A stretch of 5,995 nt of DNA from Bacillota bacterium. GTDB lineage: Bacteria; Bacillota; Clostridia; Tissierellales; Sedimentibacteraceae. The position numbers were made by a program, and so were the translations under genes. Of the stretch, positions 1 to 4,991 are shown in pieces. How positions within the stretch are numbered: the first letter of the stretch is position 1; every line of letters starts with the position of its first letter. The notes below the pieces were generated by a model, which was given only the letters and a program-made list of their open reading frames with translations, made no database searches and was not told the origin of the DNA. The DNA lies in NCBI GenBank assembly GCA_023416855.1, contig JAEZGU010000043.1, positions 1 through 5,995 on the forward strand. The letters are read 5' to 3'.

Positions 1-691
1 CATTATGCCCTTCATGAATCTCAGACAATTCATATCCATTAGGAATATATTTAATTTTAAATGATGCTAAATCTACAGGACCATTATCTTCATTAACGTT
101 TTGTGATGTAAATATACTATACTTAGAAAACTTTTCAATAATCCAGTTGAATAATTTTGTACGTGCTTCTGTATTAAATACTAAAGCCGTCGATAAGCTC
201 ATGATAAATATTAATATGAATATTGCTGCTTTTTTAGCAATTGTTAGGAATGCTGTATTATTATTTTGTTTGATATTAAGTTCTTTTAGTTTTTTTCTAA
301 AGTTATTTGTATGAATGGGCTTTTGTAATATTTCTATGCTGTCATACTCCTTCATATCCGTTAATAAAGCTAATTGACAAGCTTCTTCCATAGAATCATT
401 ATCTATCCATGAATTTTCGATACACATTAAATTTGACAAAATCTTTAGAATATAACGTAATTTGCTTTTGGAATTTTCTATTTTAAGTATATCATCTGTT
501 TCAGAAGGATTAATATTAAAACAATATCTAAAAAAAAGAATATTGCGATATTCGAGCGGTAAAAGCTCTATTTTCTTGGCTAAGATGTTTATCTGCTCTT
601 TAGTCAATGTTGCATATATAATATTATTAATGTCTAATCCATTTATTTTTTTCAATTCATTCTGAAAAGATAATTCACATATATCTTTCAT
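1..691 (-). CDS. Probable membrane-bound sigma-modulating (anti-sigma-like) protein, 3' end missing
   Basis: This open frame has no stop over 230 codons and runs off the left edge, so the C-terminus is missing. It starts with ATG (MKDICELS) 7 bases after the stop of the sigma factor gene. There is no good ribosome binding site, which suggests translational coupling to that gene. Residues about 31-88 (LPLEYRNILFFRYCF, then SETDDILKI and SKSKLRYILKIL) read like sigma-70 region 4 with its helix-turn-helix. A charged linker follows. One hydrophobic segment lies at about 153-173 (AAIFILIFIMSLSTALVF). The presumed outer part starts with DLASFKIKYIPNGYELSEI, which resembles the opening of DUF4367-type domains found in membrane proteins encoded beside sigma factors in Firmicutes. 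Inference: the inner N-terminus binds or mimics the sigma factor and the outer domain senses an envelope signal. The frame is clear. The anti-sigma role rests on position and topology, and the family name is from memory. Confidence 0.72.
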   Translation of the reverse strand, partial: MKDICELSFQNELKKINGLDINNIIYATLTKEQINILAKKIELLPLEYRNILFFRYCFNINPSETDDILKIENSKSKLRYILKILSNLMCIENSWIDNDSMEEACQLALLTDMKEYDSIEILQKPIHTNNFRKKLKELNIKQNNNTAFLTIAKKAAIFILIFIMSLSTALVFNTEARTKLFNWIIEKFSKYSIFTSQNVNEDNGPVDLASFKIKYIPNGYELSEIHEGHN

Positions 692-698
692 GATAATA

Positions 699-1265
699 TC
701 AATCGTTTTGGACAACCTTATCACCTTCCTCATAATATGCTCGCAACTTCTTTAAAATGCGCTGCCCACGTTTTTTGGCAGCCTCCTCAGTAATATCTAA
801 AAGCTTTGAAATTTGTTTAAAACTCAATTCGTTTAGAAATCTTAAGTATATAAGATTTTTCTCATCGTCTGAAAGTCTGTTAATGCATGATAATAAAATT
901 TCTTTATCTGCTGTTTTCATAAACTCTTCTTCAAGGTTATAGACTTCATCATGATGTAAATTTTGGTACAAATAATCTATATTTTCCTCAAATTCAACCT
1001 TCCTACTCTTTCTAATAATATTTATACTTTCGTTCTTCAATATTACAACGCAGTAAGGCTCTATTTGGGGACATGGTAAATTAGAAATTTTTTCTATATT
1101 GTCAGAAATGTTTAAAAACGTCTGTATTACGGCATCTTCTGCATCAAATTTATTATTTAATATTTTAAAAGATATATTATACAATTTAACATTCATCTTT
1201 GAAAAAATTTTATTAATTAATTCTTTTTGTTCATCTGTTATTGCATCTAAAAATATAATTATCAA
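699..1265 (-). CDS. ECF-type (sigma-70 family) RNA polymerase sigma factor
   Basis: This 188-residue protein has the two-domain build of group 4 (ECF) sigma factors, which direct core RNA polymerase to a small regulon. Region 2 covers about residues 15-95, with the typical LYNISFKILNN and DAEDAVIQTFLNI stretches and the helix around LKNESINIIRKSRK. Region 4 covers about 120-180, with INRLSDDEKNLIYLRFLNEL followed by the helix-turn-helix SFKQISKLLDITEEAAKKR. No region 1.1 or 3 is visible. The start is TTG: a strong AAAGGTGGG at 1272-1280 lies 6 bases upstream, and the next ATG (Met24) would cut into region 2. A sigma-A-like promoter lies just upstream, and the membrane protein gene follows after 7 bases, the usual layout of a sigma/anti-sigma pair. 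The target promoter and signal cannot be read from the sequence. Confidence 0.92.
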   Translation of the reverse strand: MIIIFLDAITDEQKELINKIFSKMNVKLYNISFKILNNKFDAEDAVIQTFLNISDNIEKISNLPCPQIEPYCVVILKNESINIIRKSRKVEFEENIDYLYQNLHHDEVYNLEEEFMKTADKEILLSCINRLSDDEKNLIYLRFLNELSFKQISKLLDITEEAAKKRGQRILKKLRAYYEEGDKVVQND

Positions 1266-1286
1266 CTCTATCCCACCTTTGCAAAC

Positions 1287-1315
1287 ATTATAACATCAAA
1301 TATAATGTCTATAAA
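1287..1315 (-). promoter_or_regulatory. Sigma-A-like promoter of the sigma factor operon
   Basis: On the minus strand, TTTATA (1310-1315) is followed by a 17-base spacer and a perfect TATAAT (1287-1292). The expected transcript start near 1280 leaves a leader of only about 15 bases, with the ribosome binding site almost at the 5' end. I see no ECF-type GAAC/CGTC pair here, so basal expression by the housekeeping sigma seems more likely than self-activation. Confidence 0.6.
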
Positions 1316-1333
1316 TATGTTTTTTTGCAAATT

Positions 1334-1356
1334 AAAAAGCCCCTTGAATCAAGGGG
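1334..1356 (-). terminator. Rho-independent terminator of the 224-residue protein gene
   Basis: On the minus strand CCCCTTG (1350-1356) and CAAGGGG (1340-1346) form a 7-bp stem with a 3-base loop, followed by CTTTTTAATTT. The TGA stop codon of the upstream gene (1349-1351) lies inside the stem and loop, so ribosomes reaching the stop would cover the left arm. It also insulates the sigma factor operon from upstream transcription. Confidence 0.88.
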
Positions 1357-2023
1357 TGGTTTTTAAAATATGATATAATCCATCTTCTTTAAATTGCAAA
1401 GTATAAATTGTATCATTTGTATTAATTAATACTTCATCGTCTCGTATGCCTTTATAATATACATGATCATTATTGTAGTATATAGAGTCAATCGATAGGA
1501 AGCCATTAGGTAAATTTTCTTTACTCATAACAGATTTAAATTCGATAGTTTTACCTGTTAACAAGATGCTATATGCATCTATACCTGTCATATTAGAGAA
1601 TTTATAATCAGTCATAAATATATGATATAGGTTATCATTTAATTTAATATAGCCATTAATTTGTTTGCTGCCGTTACTTTCAATCACTTTTACCAAACCA
1701 TCATTTATAGCTATGTGAAAGCTCATTTTAGCACTGTTTCCATAATGCTCTAAATTTTCTAAATATTCTATTATTCTTAAATTGTCCCATTCATAAACTT
1801 TAAATTGTTTTGATAAATTTAATATTTCTTCAGTTGACATACCTGGATTTATTATTAAATGTCTAACAAATGATTTCATTAAGTCTGTTCCTTCTTCAGA
1901 ACTAACTTCTCCGTTCTCCCATTTTTTAAACATTGTATCATAATAATTATCTCTACTTGCTTTAAATAAAAGCAATACTATCAAAAAAATAAGCATACAT
2001 ACTGAAATAAGTACTTTTTTCAT
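1349..2023 (-). CDS. Membrane-anchored protein of unknown function
   Basis: I do not recognise this 224-residue protein. It begins MKKVLISVCMLIFLIVLLLF, a short basic head and one hydrophobic segment (about residues 4-20). There is no lipobox cysteine at the end and no clear signal peptidase site, so an uncleaved N-terminal anchor with about 200 residues outside the cell is likely. The outer part is mixed: helical-looking up to about residue 85, then many short alternating hydrophobic and polar stretches with frequent Tyr, Asn and Asp (for example NDNLYHIFMTD and NNDHVYYKGI), which suggests beta structure. No catalytic motif is evident. The ATG start has a GGAG site 7 bases upstream. The gene is bounded by the yqeY terminator and its own terminator. 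No good promoter is visible in the 37-base gap, so it may depend on read-through from rpsU-yqeY. It is a neighbour of the sigma module, but a link to it is only a guess. Confidence 0.8.
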   Translation of the reverse strand: MKKVLISVCMLIFLIVLLLFKASRDNYYDTMFKKWENGEVSSEEGTDLMKSFVRHLIINPGMSTEEILNLSKQFKVYEWDNLRIIEYLENLEHYGNSAKMSFHIAINDGLVKVIESNGSKQINGYIKLNDNLYHIFMTDYKFSNMTGIDAYSILLTGKTIEFKSVMSKENLPNGFLSIDSIYYNNDHVYYKGIRDDEVLINTNDTIYTLQFKEDGLYHILKTTP

Positions 2024-2060
2024 TTTAATTCTCCGCGTGTGTTTTCCAATTGATTAATAC

Positions 2061-2086
2061 AAAAAACCCTGAAAATCCAGGGTTTT
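2061..2086 (-). terminator. Rho-independent terminator of rpsU-yqeY
   Basis: On the minus strand AAAACCCTG (2078-2086) pairs perfectly with CAGGGTTTT (2063-2071) around a 6-base loop and runs into a T tract (2061-2066). It begins 3 bases after the yqeY stop codon. The A/T flanks are symmetrical, so it could act in both directions, although no plus-strand gene was found. Confidence 0.92.
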
Positions 2087-2089
2087 GAA

Positions 2090-2533
2090 CTATTTTATAT
2101 ATTTAGCCACGATTTCATTTACATGCTTACCATCAGCTTTGCCTTTTACTTGCGGCATAATGAGAGCCATCAGCCTGCCCAAATCTTTTTTGGTTTGAGC
2201 GCCTGTTTTTTCTATCGCATCTTTCACAATAGAATCAAGCTCTTCATCTGACAGTTGAGGCGGTAAATATTCCAATAGTATTTTGATTTCTTGGTTTGTA
2301 AGATCTATAAGATCTTGACGATTGCCTTTTTCAAAGTCTTGAATTGAATCTTTTTTCTGCTTAATCTGTTTAGCAATTATGTCAATTATATCAGCATCAG
2401 TTAATTCTATTCGTTCATCAACTTCTTTTTGTTTAATAGCTGCTCTTACCATAGTAATAACATCTTTATTGACTTTGATTTTAGATTTCATGGCTTCTTT
2501 TAAATCTTCCATGAGCTTCTCTTTTAAAGGCAT
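2090..2533 (-). CDS. yqeY: GatB/YqeY domain-containing protein
   Basis: At 147 residues this matches the usual length of stand-alone YqeY proteins, which are related to the C-terminal tRNA-contacting domain of the GatB subunit of Asp/Glu-tRNA amidotransferase. Family hallmarks are MKSKIKVNKDVITMVRAAIK near the N-terminus, the charged helix around IAKQIKQKKDSIQDFEKGNR, the LLEYLPPQLSDEEL segment in the middle, and DLGRLMALIMPQVKGKADG near the end, which leads into a short C-terminal helix (VNEIVAKYIK). The precise cellular role of the free-standing protein is not settled; a part in tRNA or translation quality control is assumed from the domain. ATG has AGAAGGTG about 7 bases upstream. The gene follows rpsU after 12 bases and is clearly cotranscribed with it, a pairing common in Firmicutes. 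The TAG stop is followed at once by a strong terminator. Confidence 0.95.
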   Translation of the reverse strand: MPLKEKLMEDLKEAMKSKIKVNKDVITMVRAAIKQKEVDERIELTDADIIDIIAKQIKQKKDSIQDFEKGNRQDLIDLTNQEIKILLEYLPPQLSDEELDSIVKDAIEKTGAQTKKDLGRLMALIMPQVKGKADGKHVNEIVAKYIK

Positions 2534-2545
2534 GTATTCACCTTC

Positions 2546-2731
2546 TTATCTCGTTTTTTTATTTTTCTTTCTACGAGCCGCTTCCGCTTTCTTTTTACGT
2601 TTTACACTTGGTTTTTCGTAATGCTCTCTCTTTCTAACTTCTGACATAACACCTGTAAGTGCACACTGTCTTTTAAATCTTCTAAGAGCATTATCTATGG
2701 ACTCGTTTTCTCTAACCTTTACCTCTGTCAT
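2546..2731 (-). CDS. rpsU: 30S ribosomal protein S21
   Basis: This 61-residue, strongly basic protein is a full-length bacterial S21, a late-assembling small-subunit protein that sits near the 3' end of 16S rRNA and helps initiation. The family pattern is plain: an N-terminal strand ([20 protein letters not shown]), the [27 protein letters not shown] core, and a Lys/Arg tail ending KKNKKTR. The ATG start is preceded by an extended GAGGGGAGGG site 8 bases upstream. A promoter lies upstream at 2804-2832 with a leader of about 65 bases. yqeY follows after 12 bases in the same transcript. The HIT gene ends about 106 bases upstream without a recognisable terminator, so some transcripts may also enter from mtaB and HIT. 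Confidence 0.98.
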   Translation of the reverse strand: MTEVKVRENESIDNALRRFKRQCALTGVMSEVRKREHYEKPSVKRKKKAEAARRKKNKKTR

Positions 2732-2745
2732 TTTGCTACCCTCCC

Positions 2746-2784
2746 CTCGTTATCTACTACTGTGCGTTCTAAAACACCAGCGAG
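2746..2784 (-). promoter_or_regulatory. Possible structured leader of rpsU
   Basis: In the leader RNA (minus strand) GCU-g-GUGU at 2775-2781 can pair with the stretch GCACAGU at 2759-2765, partly with G-U pairs and single-base bulges, giving a small hairpin. Outside it CUCG (2781-2784) can pair with CGAG (2746-2749), which directly adjoins the rpsU ribosome binding site. The two options share one base, so they are not fully compatible. This could be a site of translational feedback by S21, but short pairings like these also arise by chance. Confidence 0.3.
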
Positions 2785-2803
2785 TTTGAAATAGCACTTA
2801 ATT

Positions 2804-2832
2804 ATTATATAACATAGAATAAGTAAATGCAA
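2804..2832 (-). promoter_or_regulatory. Sigma-A-like promoter of rpsU-yqeY
   Basis: On the minus strand TTGCAT (2827-2832) is followed by a 17-base spacer and a perfect TATAAT (2804-2809). The -35 matches only in its first three bases. It begins 5 bases after the stop codon of the HIT gene and predicts a start near 2797, giving a leader of about 65 bases. Confidence 0.65.
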
Positions 2833-2837
2833 GAAAT

Positions 2838-3179
2838 TTATGATAAAGTTTCTGACAATTTTTTTCCACCCAAAATGTGGAAATGCAGATGCTTTACAGA
2901 TTGACAACCATCATCTCCGCAGTTGCTGATAACCCTGTATCCTGAATCCTTAATACCTTCGCTTTCAGCAATTTTGTTGATAGTTTCAAATATTTCCGCA
3001 ATTACATTACTGTTTTCTGTATTTATATCATTCATAGATGTTATATGCATTTTAGGTATAATTAGTATATGTACAGGTGCCTGAGGGTTTAAATCTCTAA
3101 AGGCTATTAAATTATCACTTTCGTATACACATTGTGATGGAATTTGTTTTTCTGCAATTAAGCAAAATATGCAGCTCAC
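2838..3179 (-). CDS. HIT-family (HinT-like) nucleotide hydrolase
   Basis: At 113 residues this is a full-length member of the histidine-triad family, whose HinT branch hydrolyses purine nucleoside phosphoramidates and aminoacyl-adenylates in the cytoplasm. The triad HLHFHILGG gives His97, His99 and His101, with His101 as the expected nucleophile position. CIFCLIAEKQIPS with Cys3 and Cys6 is the common N-terminal pair that can bind zinc in bacterial members. NPQAPVHILIIPKMHI is the conserved central strand. The upstream loop reads NCGDDGCQSVKH, where many members have GQSVFH. The start codon is GTG, chosen because AGAGGTG (3185-3191) lies 5 bases before it and the N-terminus then matches the family. 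The gene lies between mtaB and rpsU, an order common in Clostridia. The upstream gap holds an inverted repeat and a TTGACA/TATAAT pair. Confidence 0.95.
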   Translation of the reverse strand: MSCIFCLIAEKQIPSQCVYESDNLIAFRDLNPQAPVHILIIPKMHITSMNDINTENSNVIAEIFETINKIAESEGIKDSGYRVISNCGDDGCQSVKHLHFHILGGKKLSETLS

Positions 3180-3219
3180 TTTTTCACCTCTTTCTTCATC
3201 GTATTGTATATTTTTTATA

Positions 3220-3246
3220 TAGGAACAACATTATAGTCGTTCCCTA
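3220..3246 (-). repeat. Imperfect inverted repeat between mtaB and the HIT gene
   Basis: On the minus strand TAGGGAACGAC (3236-3246) and GTTGTTCCTA (3220-3229) form a 10-bp inverted repeat with one G-T pair and one bulged G. The 6 bases between the arms are TATAAT, a perfect -10 sequence. There is no T tract after the minus-strand copy (it continues TATAAAAAATATAC), so it is a poor terminator. An operator overlapping a promoter, or an RNA hairpin in an mtaB-HIT transcript, are the alternatives. Confidence 0.6.
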
Positions 3247-3255
3247 CGATGTCAA
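3230..3255 (-). promoter_or_regulatory. Candidate promoter of the HIT gene with a short spacer
   Basis: A perfect TTGACA (3250-3255) and a perfect TATAAT (3230-3235) are separated by only 14 bases on the minus strand. That is well below the usual 16-18 bases, so the pair may be weak, activator-dependent or coincidental. Moving the -10 to give a 17-base spacer yields only AATGTT. Confidence 0.35.
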
Positions 3256-3270
3256 CATTTTTATTATATT

Positions 3271-4575
3271 TTATTCAGCATATAAATAATCGTTCTTTAC
3301 GTTTTTAATAGAGACTGAAACTATTTGATTTTTAATATTATAATCACTTTTTATTATAACTTTCAAATAATTTGTTGTATAACCTTCAAATATATTATCT
3401 TTTTTTTGTGTTTCAACAAGTACAGGTAATGTACTTCCAATAAACTGTTTCATAAAATCATTACTTATCTTGTTACCTAAATCAATAAGTTGCTTACTTC
3501 GTTCGGATTTTATGGCATCGTCAATTTGGTCAAGCATATCTGCTGCTTTAGTGCCTTCTCTCATTGAATACTTAAATACATGAATCCTTGAAAACTTAAT
3601 ATCTTTAACAAAATCTATTGTTTCGTTAAACTCTTCATCAGTTTCTCCGGGAAAACCTACAATTATATCAGTAGTAATGCCTGCATTAGGCATATAATTT
3701 CTTATAATTTCAACATTATTTTTATATTCTGCAGAAGTGTATTTTCTATTCATGCGCTTTAATACGCTATCGCTTCCGCTCTGCAACGAAAGATGAAAAT
3801 GATCACAAACTTTTGATAATTTTGAATACCTTTTAATAAAATCTTCTGTTATGAGCTTTGGTTCTAATGAACCTAAACGAATTCTTTGTATGCCTTCAAT
3901 TTTATCAATATCTTCAATTAATGCTATTAACGCGTCTTGTTTTTGAATATCTTTACCATATGAAGATATATGAATACCATTTAACACTATTTCCTTATAG
4001 CCATTTGATGCAATCTTCTTTACTTCTTCTATTATGTCTTTGTGTTCTCTGCTTCTAATAGGACCTCTAACATAAGGGATAATGCAATAAGAACAAAATT
4101 GACTACATCCATCTTGAATTTTAATGTTTGCTCTCGTTTTGTCATGAACAGTGCTAATTTTTAGTTCTTCAAATTGTTCTTTACCTTTAAAATCTTCTAT
4201 TTCATAAGAAAGCATTTCCATGTTGCTTAATTTTTCTTTAATTAACTTACCAATATTGCTTTTATTCTTTGTACCTATTATTATGTCCACTGAAGTTTCT
4301 TTATTCAGTTTTTCTCCATTTAATTGTACACTACATCCAACAGCAACAACAATGGCATTAGGGTTGTTACGTTTAGCTTTATTGATAAATTGTCTTGATT
4401 TTCTCTCGCTTTCTTTTGTTACAGCGCATGTGTTAATTATATAAATATCACTTTCTTTATCTGGGGCTATTACTTCGAAGCCTTCTAATTCTAAAAGCTC
4501 TGTCATTGCTTCAGTTTCAAATTGATTTACCTTACACCCAAGAGTAGTAAATGATACAGTATATTTATCTTTCAT
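3271..4575 (-). CDS. mtaB: tRNA (N6-threonylcarbamoyladenosine(37)-C2)-methylthiotransferase MtaB
   Basis: MtaB is a radical SAM enzyme that adds a methylthio group to t6A37 in ANN-decoding tRNAs, giving ms2t6A and improving decoding. The 434-residue protein has the three family domains. The N-terminal UPF0004 domain carries Cys14 (TLGCKVNQFE), Cys50 (INTCAVT) and Cys81 (VGCSVQ) for one 4Fe-4S cluster. The radical SAM domain has the CxxxCxxC motif at Cys157, Cys161 and Cys164 (GCSQFCSYCIIPYVRG), with LGSLEP, LSLQSGSDSVLKRMNR and TDIIVGFPGET downstream. A C-terminal TRAM-like domain from about residue 372 would bind tRNA. TLGCKVNQ and RGPIRSR favour MtaB over MiaB or RimO. An in-frame ATG 54 bases upstream was rejected: AGGAG at 4581-4585 sits 5 bases before the chosen ATG, and the upstream ATG would lie before the predicted transcript start. 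The HIT gene follows. Confidence 0.96.
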   Translation of the reverse strand: MKDKYTVSFTTLGCKVNQFETEAMTELLELEGFEVIAPDKESDIYIINTCAVTKESERKSRQFINKAKRNNPNAIVVAVGCSVQLNGEKLNKETSVDIIIGTKNKSNIGKLIKEKLSNMEMLSYEIEDFKGKEQFEELKISTVHDKTRANIKIQDGCSQFCSYCIIPYVRGPIRSREHKDIIEEVKKIASNGYKEIVLNGIHISSYGKDIQKQDALIALIEDIDKIEGIQRIRLGSLEPKLITEDFIKRYSKLSKVCDHFHLSLQSGSDSVLKRMNRKYTSAEYKNNVEIIRNYMPNAGITTDIIVGFPGETDEEFNETIDFVKDIKFSRIHVFKYSMREGTKAADMLDQIDDAIKSERSKQLIDLGNKISNDFMKQFIGSTLPVLVETQKKDNIFEGYTTNYLKVIIKSDYNIKNQIVSVSIKNVKNDYLYAE

Positions 4576-4607
4576 TATTTCTCCTGTTTTCTTCATTATC
4601 ATTTGAA

Positions 4608-4636
4608 ATAATATCATAACCAATAACAAATATCAA
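4608..4636 (-). promoter_or_regulatory. Sigma-A-like promoter of mtaB
   Basis: On the minus strand TTGATA (4631-4636), a 17-base spacer and TATTAT (4608-4613) each match consensus at 5 of 6 positions. TGA directly before the hexamer makes it an extended -10. The predicted start near 4601 gives a leader of about 26 bases carrying the AGGAG site, so mtaB need not depend on transcription from yraN. Confidence 0.75.
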
Positions 4637-4643
4637 GTGTTAC

Positions 4644-4988
4644 TCAAAATGCATTATCAATCATATTTATTTCTCTATTGTTCATAATGATTTCAATAAC
4701 ATCAAATTGGCATGGCATATCATCCTTGCCTATCAACAAAAAATAATATTTGGCAGCACTAATTATTTTTTTTTGCTTACTAATTGTTACAGCTTCTCTT
4801 GGATAACCAAATGAAATATCTTTACGACCTTTTACTTCTATAAAGTGTATCCTACCTTCTTTTGATGCAATAATGTCTATTTCACCAAACTTACTAATAA
4901 AATTTTTTTCAATTATTGTATACTGGTTCTTAAGCAAATACCTTTCAGCGATTCTTTCATATTGAAATCCCTTGTTTTTATCATACAT
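4644..4988 (-). CDS. YraN/UPF0102 family protein, nuclease-like fold
   Basis: At 114 residues this is slightly short of the usual 115-130 for UPF0102 proteins, which have a restriction-endonuclease-like (PD-(D/E)XK) fold related to Holliday junction resolvases; their biological role is poorly defined. Visible hallmarks are the N-terminal helix GFQYERIAERYLL, the core FGEIDIIA with Glu36 and Asp38, FIEVKGRKD with Glu51 and Lys53, then the PREAVTISKQKKIISAA helix, and CQFDVIEII near the end. The putative metal-binding residues are all present, so nuclease activity is possible but not shown. The ATG start has AAGG 7-10 bases upstream, in a stretch that includes the stop codon of the preceding HerA-like ATPase gene. 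The two genes are 3 bases apart and probably translationally coupled. mtaB follows after 68 bases with its own promoter. Confidence 0.93.
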   Translation of the reverse strand: MYDKNKGFQYERIAERYLLKNQYTIIEKNFISKFGEIDIIASKEGRIHFIEVKGRKDISFGYPREAVTISKQKKIISAAKYYFLLIGKDDMPCQFDVIEIIMNNREINMIDNAF

Positions 4989-4991
4989 ATT

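Noticed and set aside
524..531. Run of eight A residues as a possible frameshift site in the membrane protein gene
   Set aside because: The frame continues without interruption on both sides and the encoded Leu-Phe-Phe fits the region 4-like helix, so no frameshift is needed.
462..665. Plus-strand open frame of 67 codons
   Set aside because: It lies wholly inside the minus-strand membrane protein frame, has no ribosome binding site and no recognisable product; it is a shadow of AT-rich coding sequence.
3220..3246. Inverted repeat as a terminator of mtaB
   Set aside because: The minus-strand hairpin is followed by an A-rich rather than T-rich stretch and contains a bulge, so intrinsic termination is unlikely.
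4220..4444. Plus-strand open frame within mtaB, and similar plus-strand frames elsewhere (757-942, 1099-1293, 2379-2621, 3858-4058, 4972-5533)
   Set aside because: All are antisense to well-supported genes, give hydrophobic low-complexity products typical of reverse-strand translation, and have no initiation signals.
4576..4629. Longer N-terminus for MtaB starting 18 codons upstream
   Set aside because: The upstream ATG would precede the predicted transcript start, lacks a ribosome binding site and adds residues absent from the family; the AGGAG-preceded ATG fits better.
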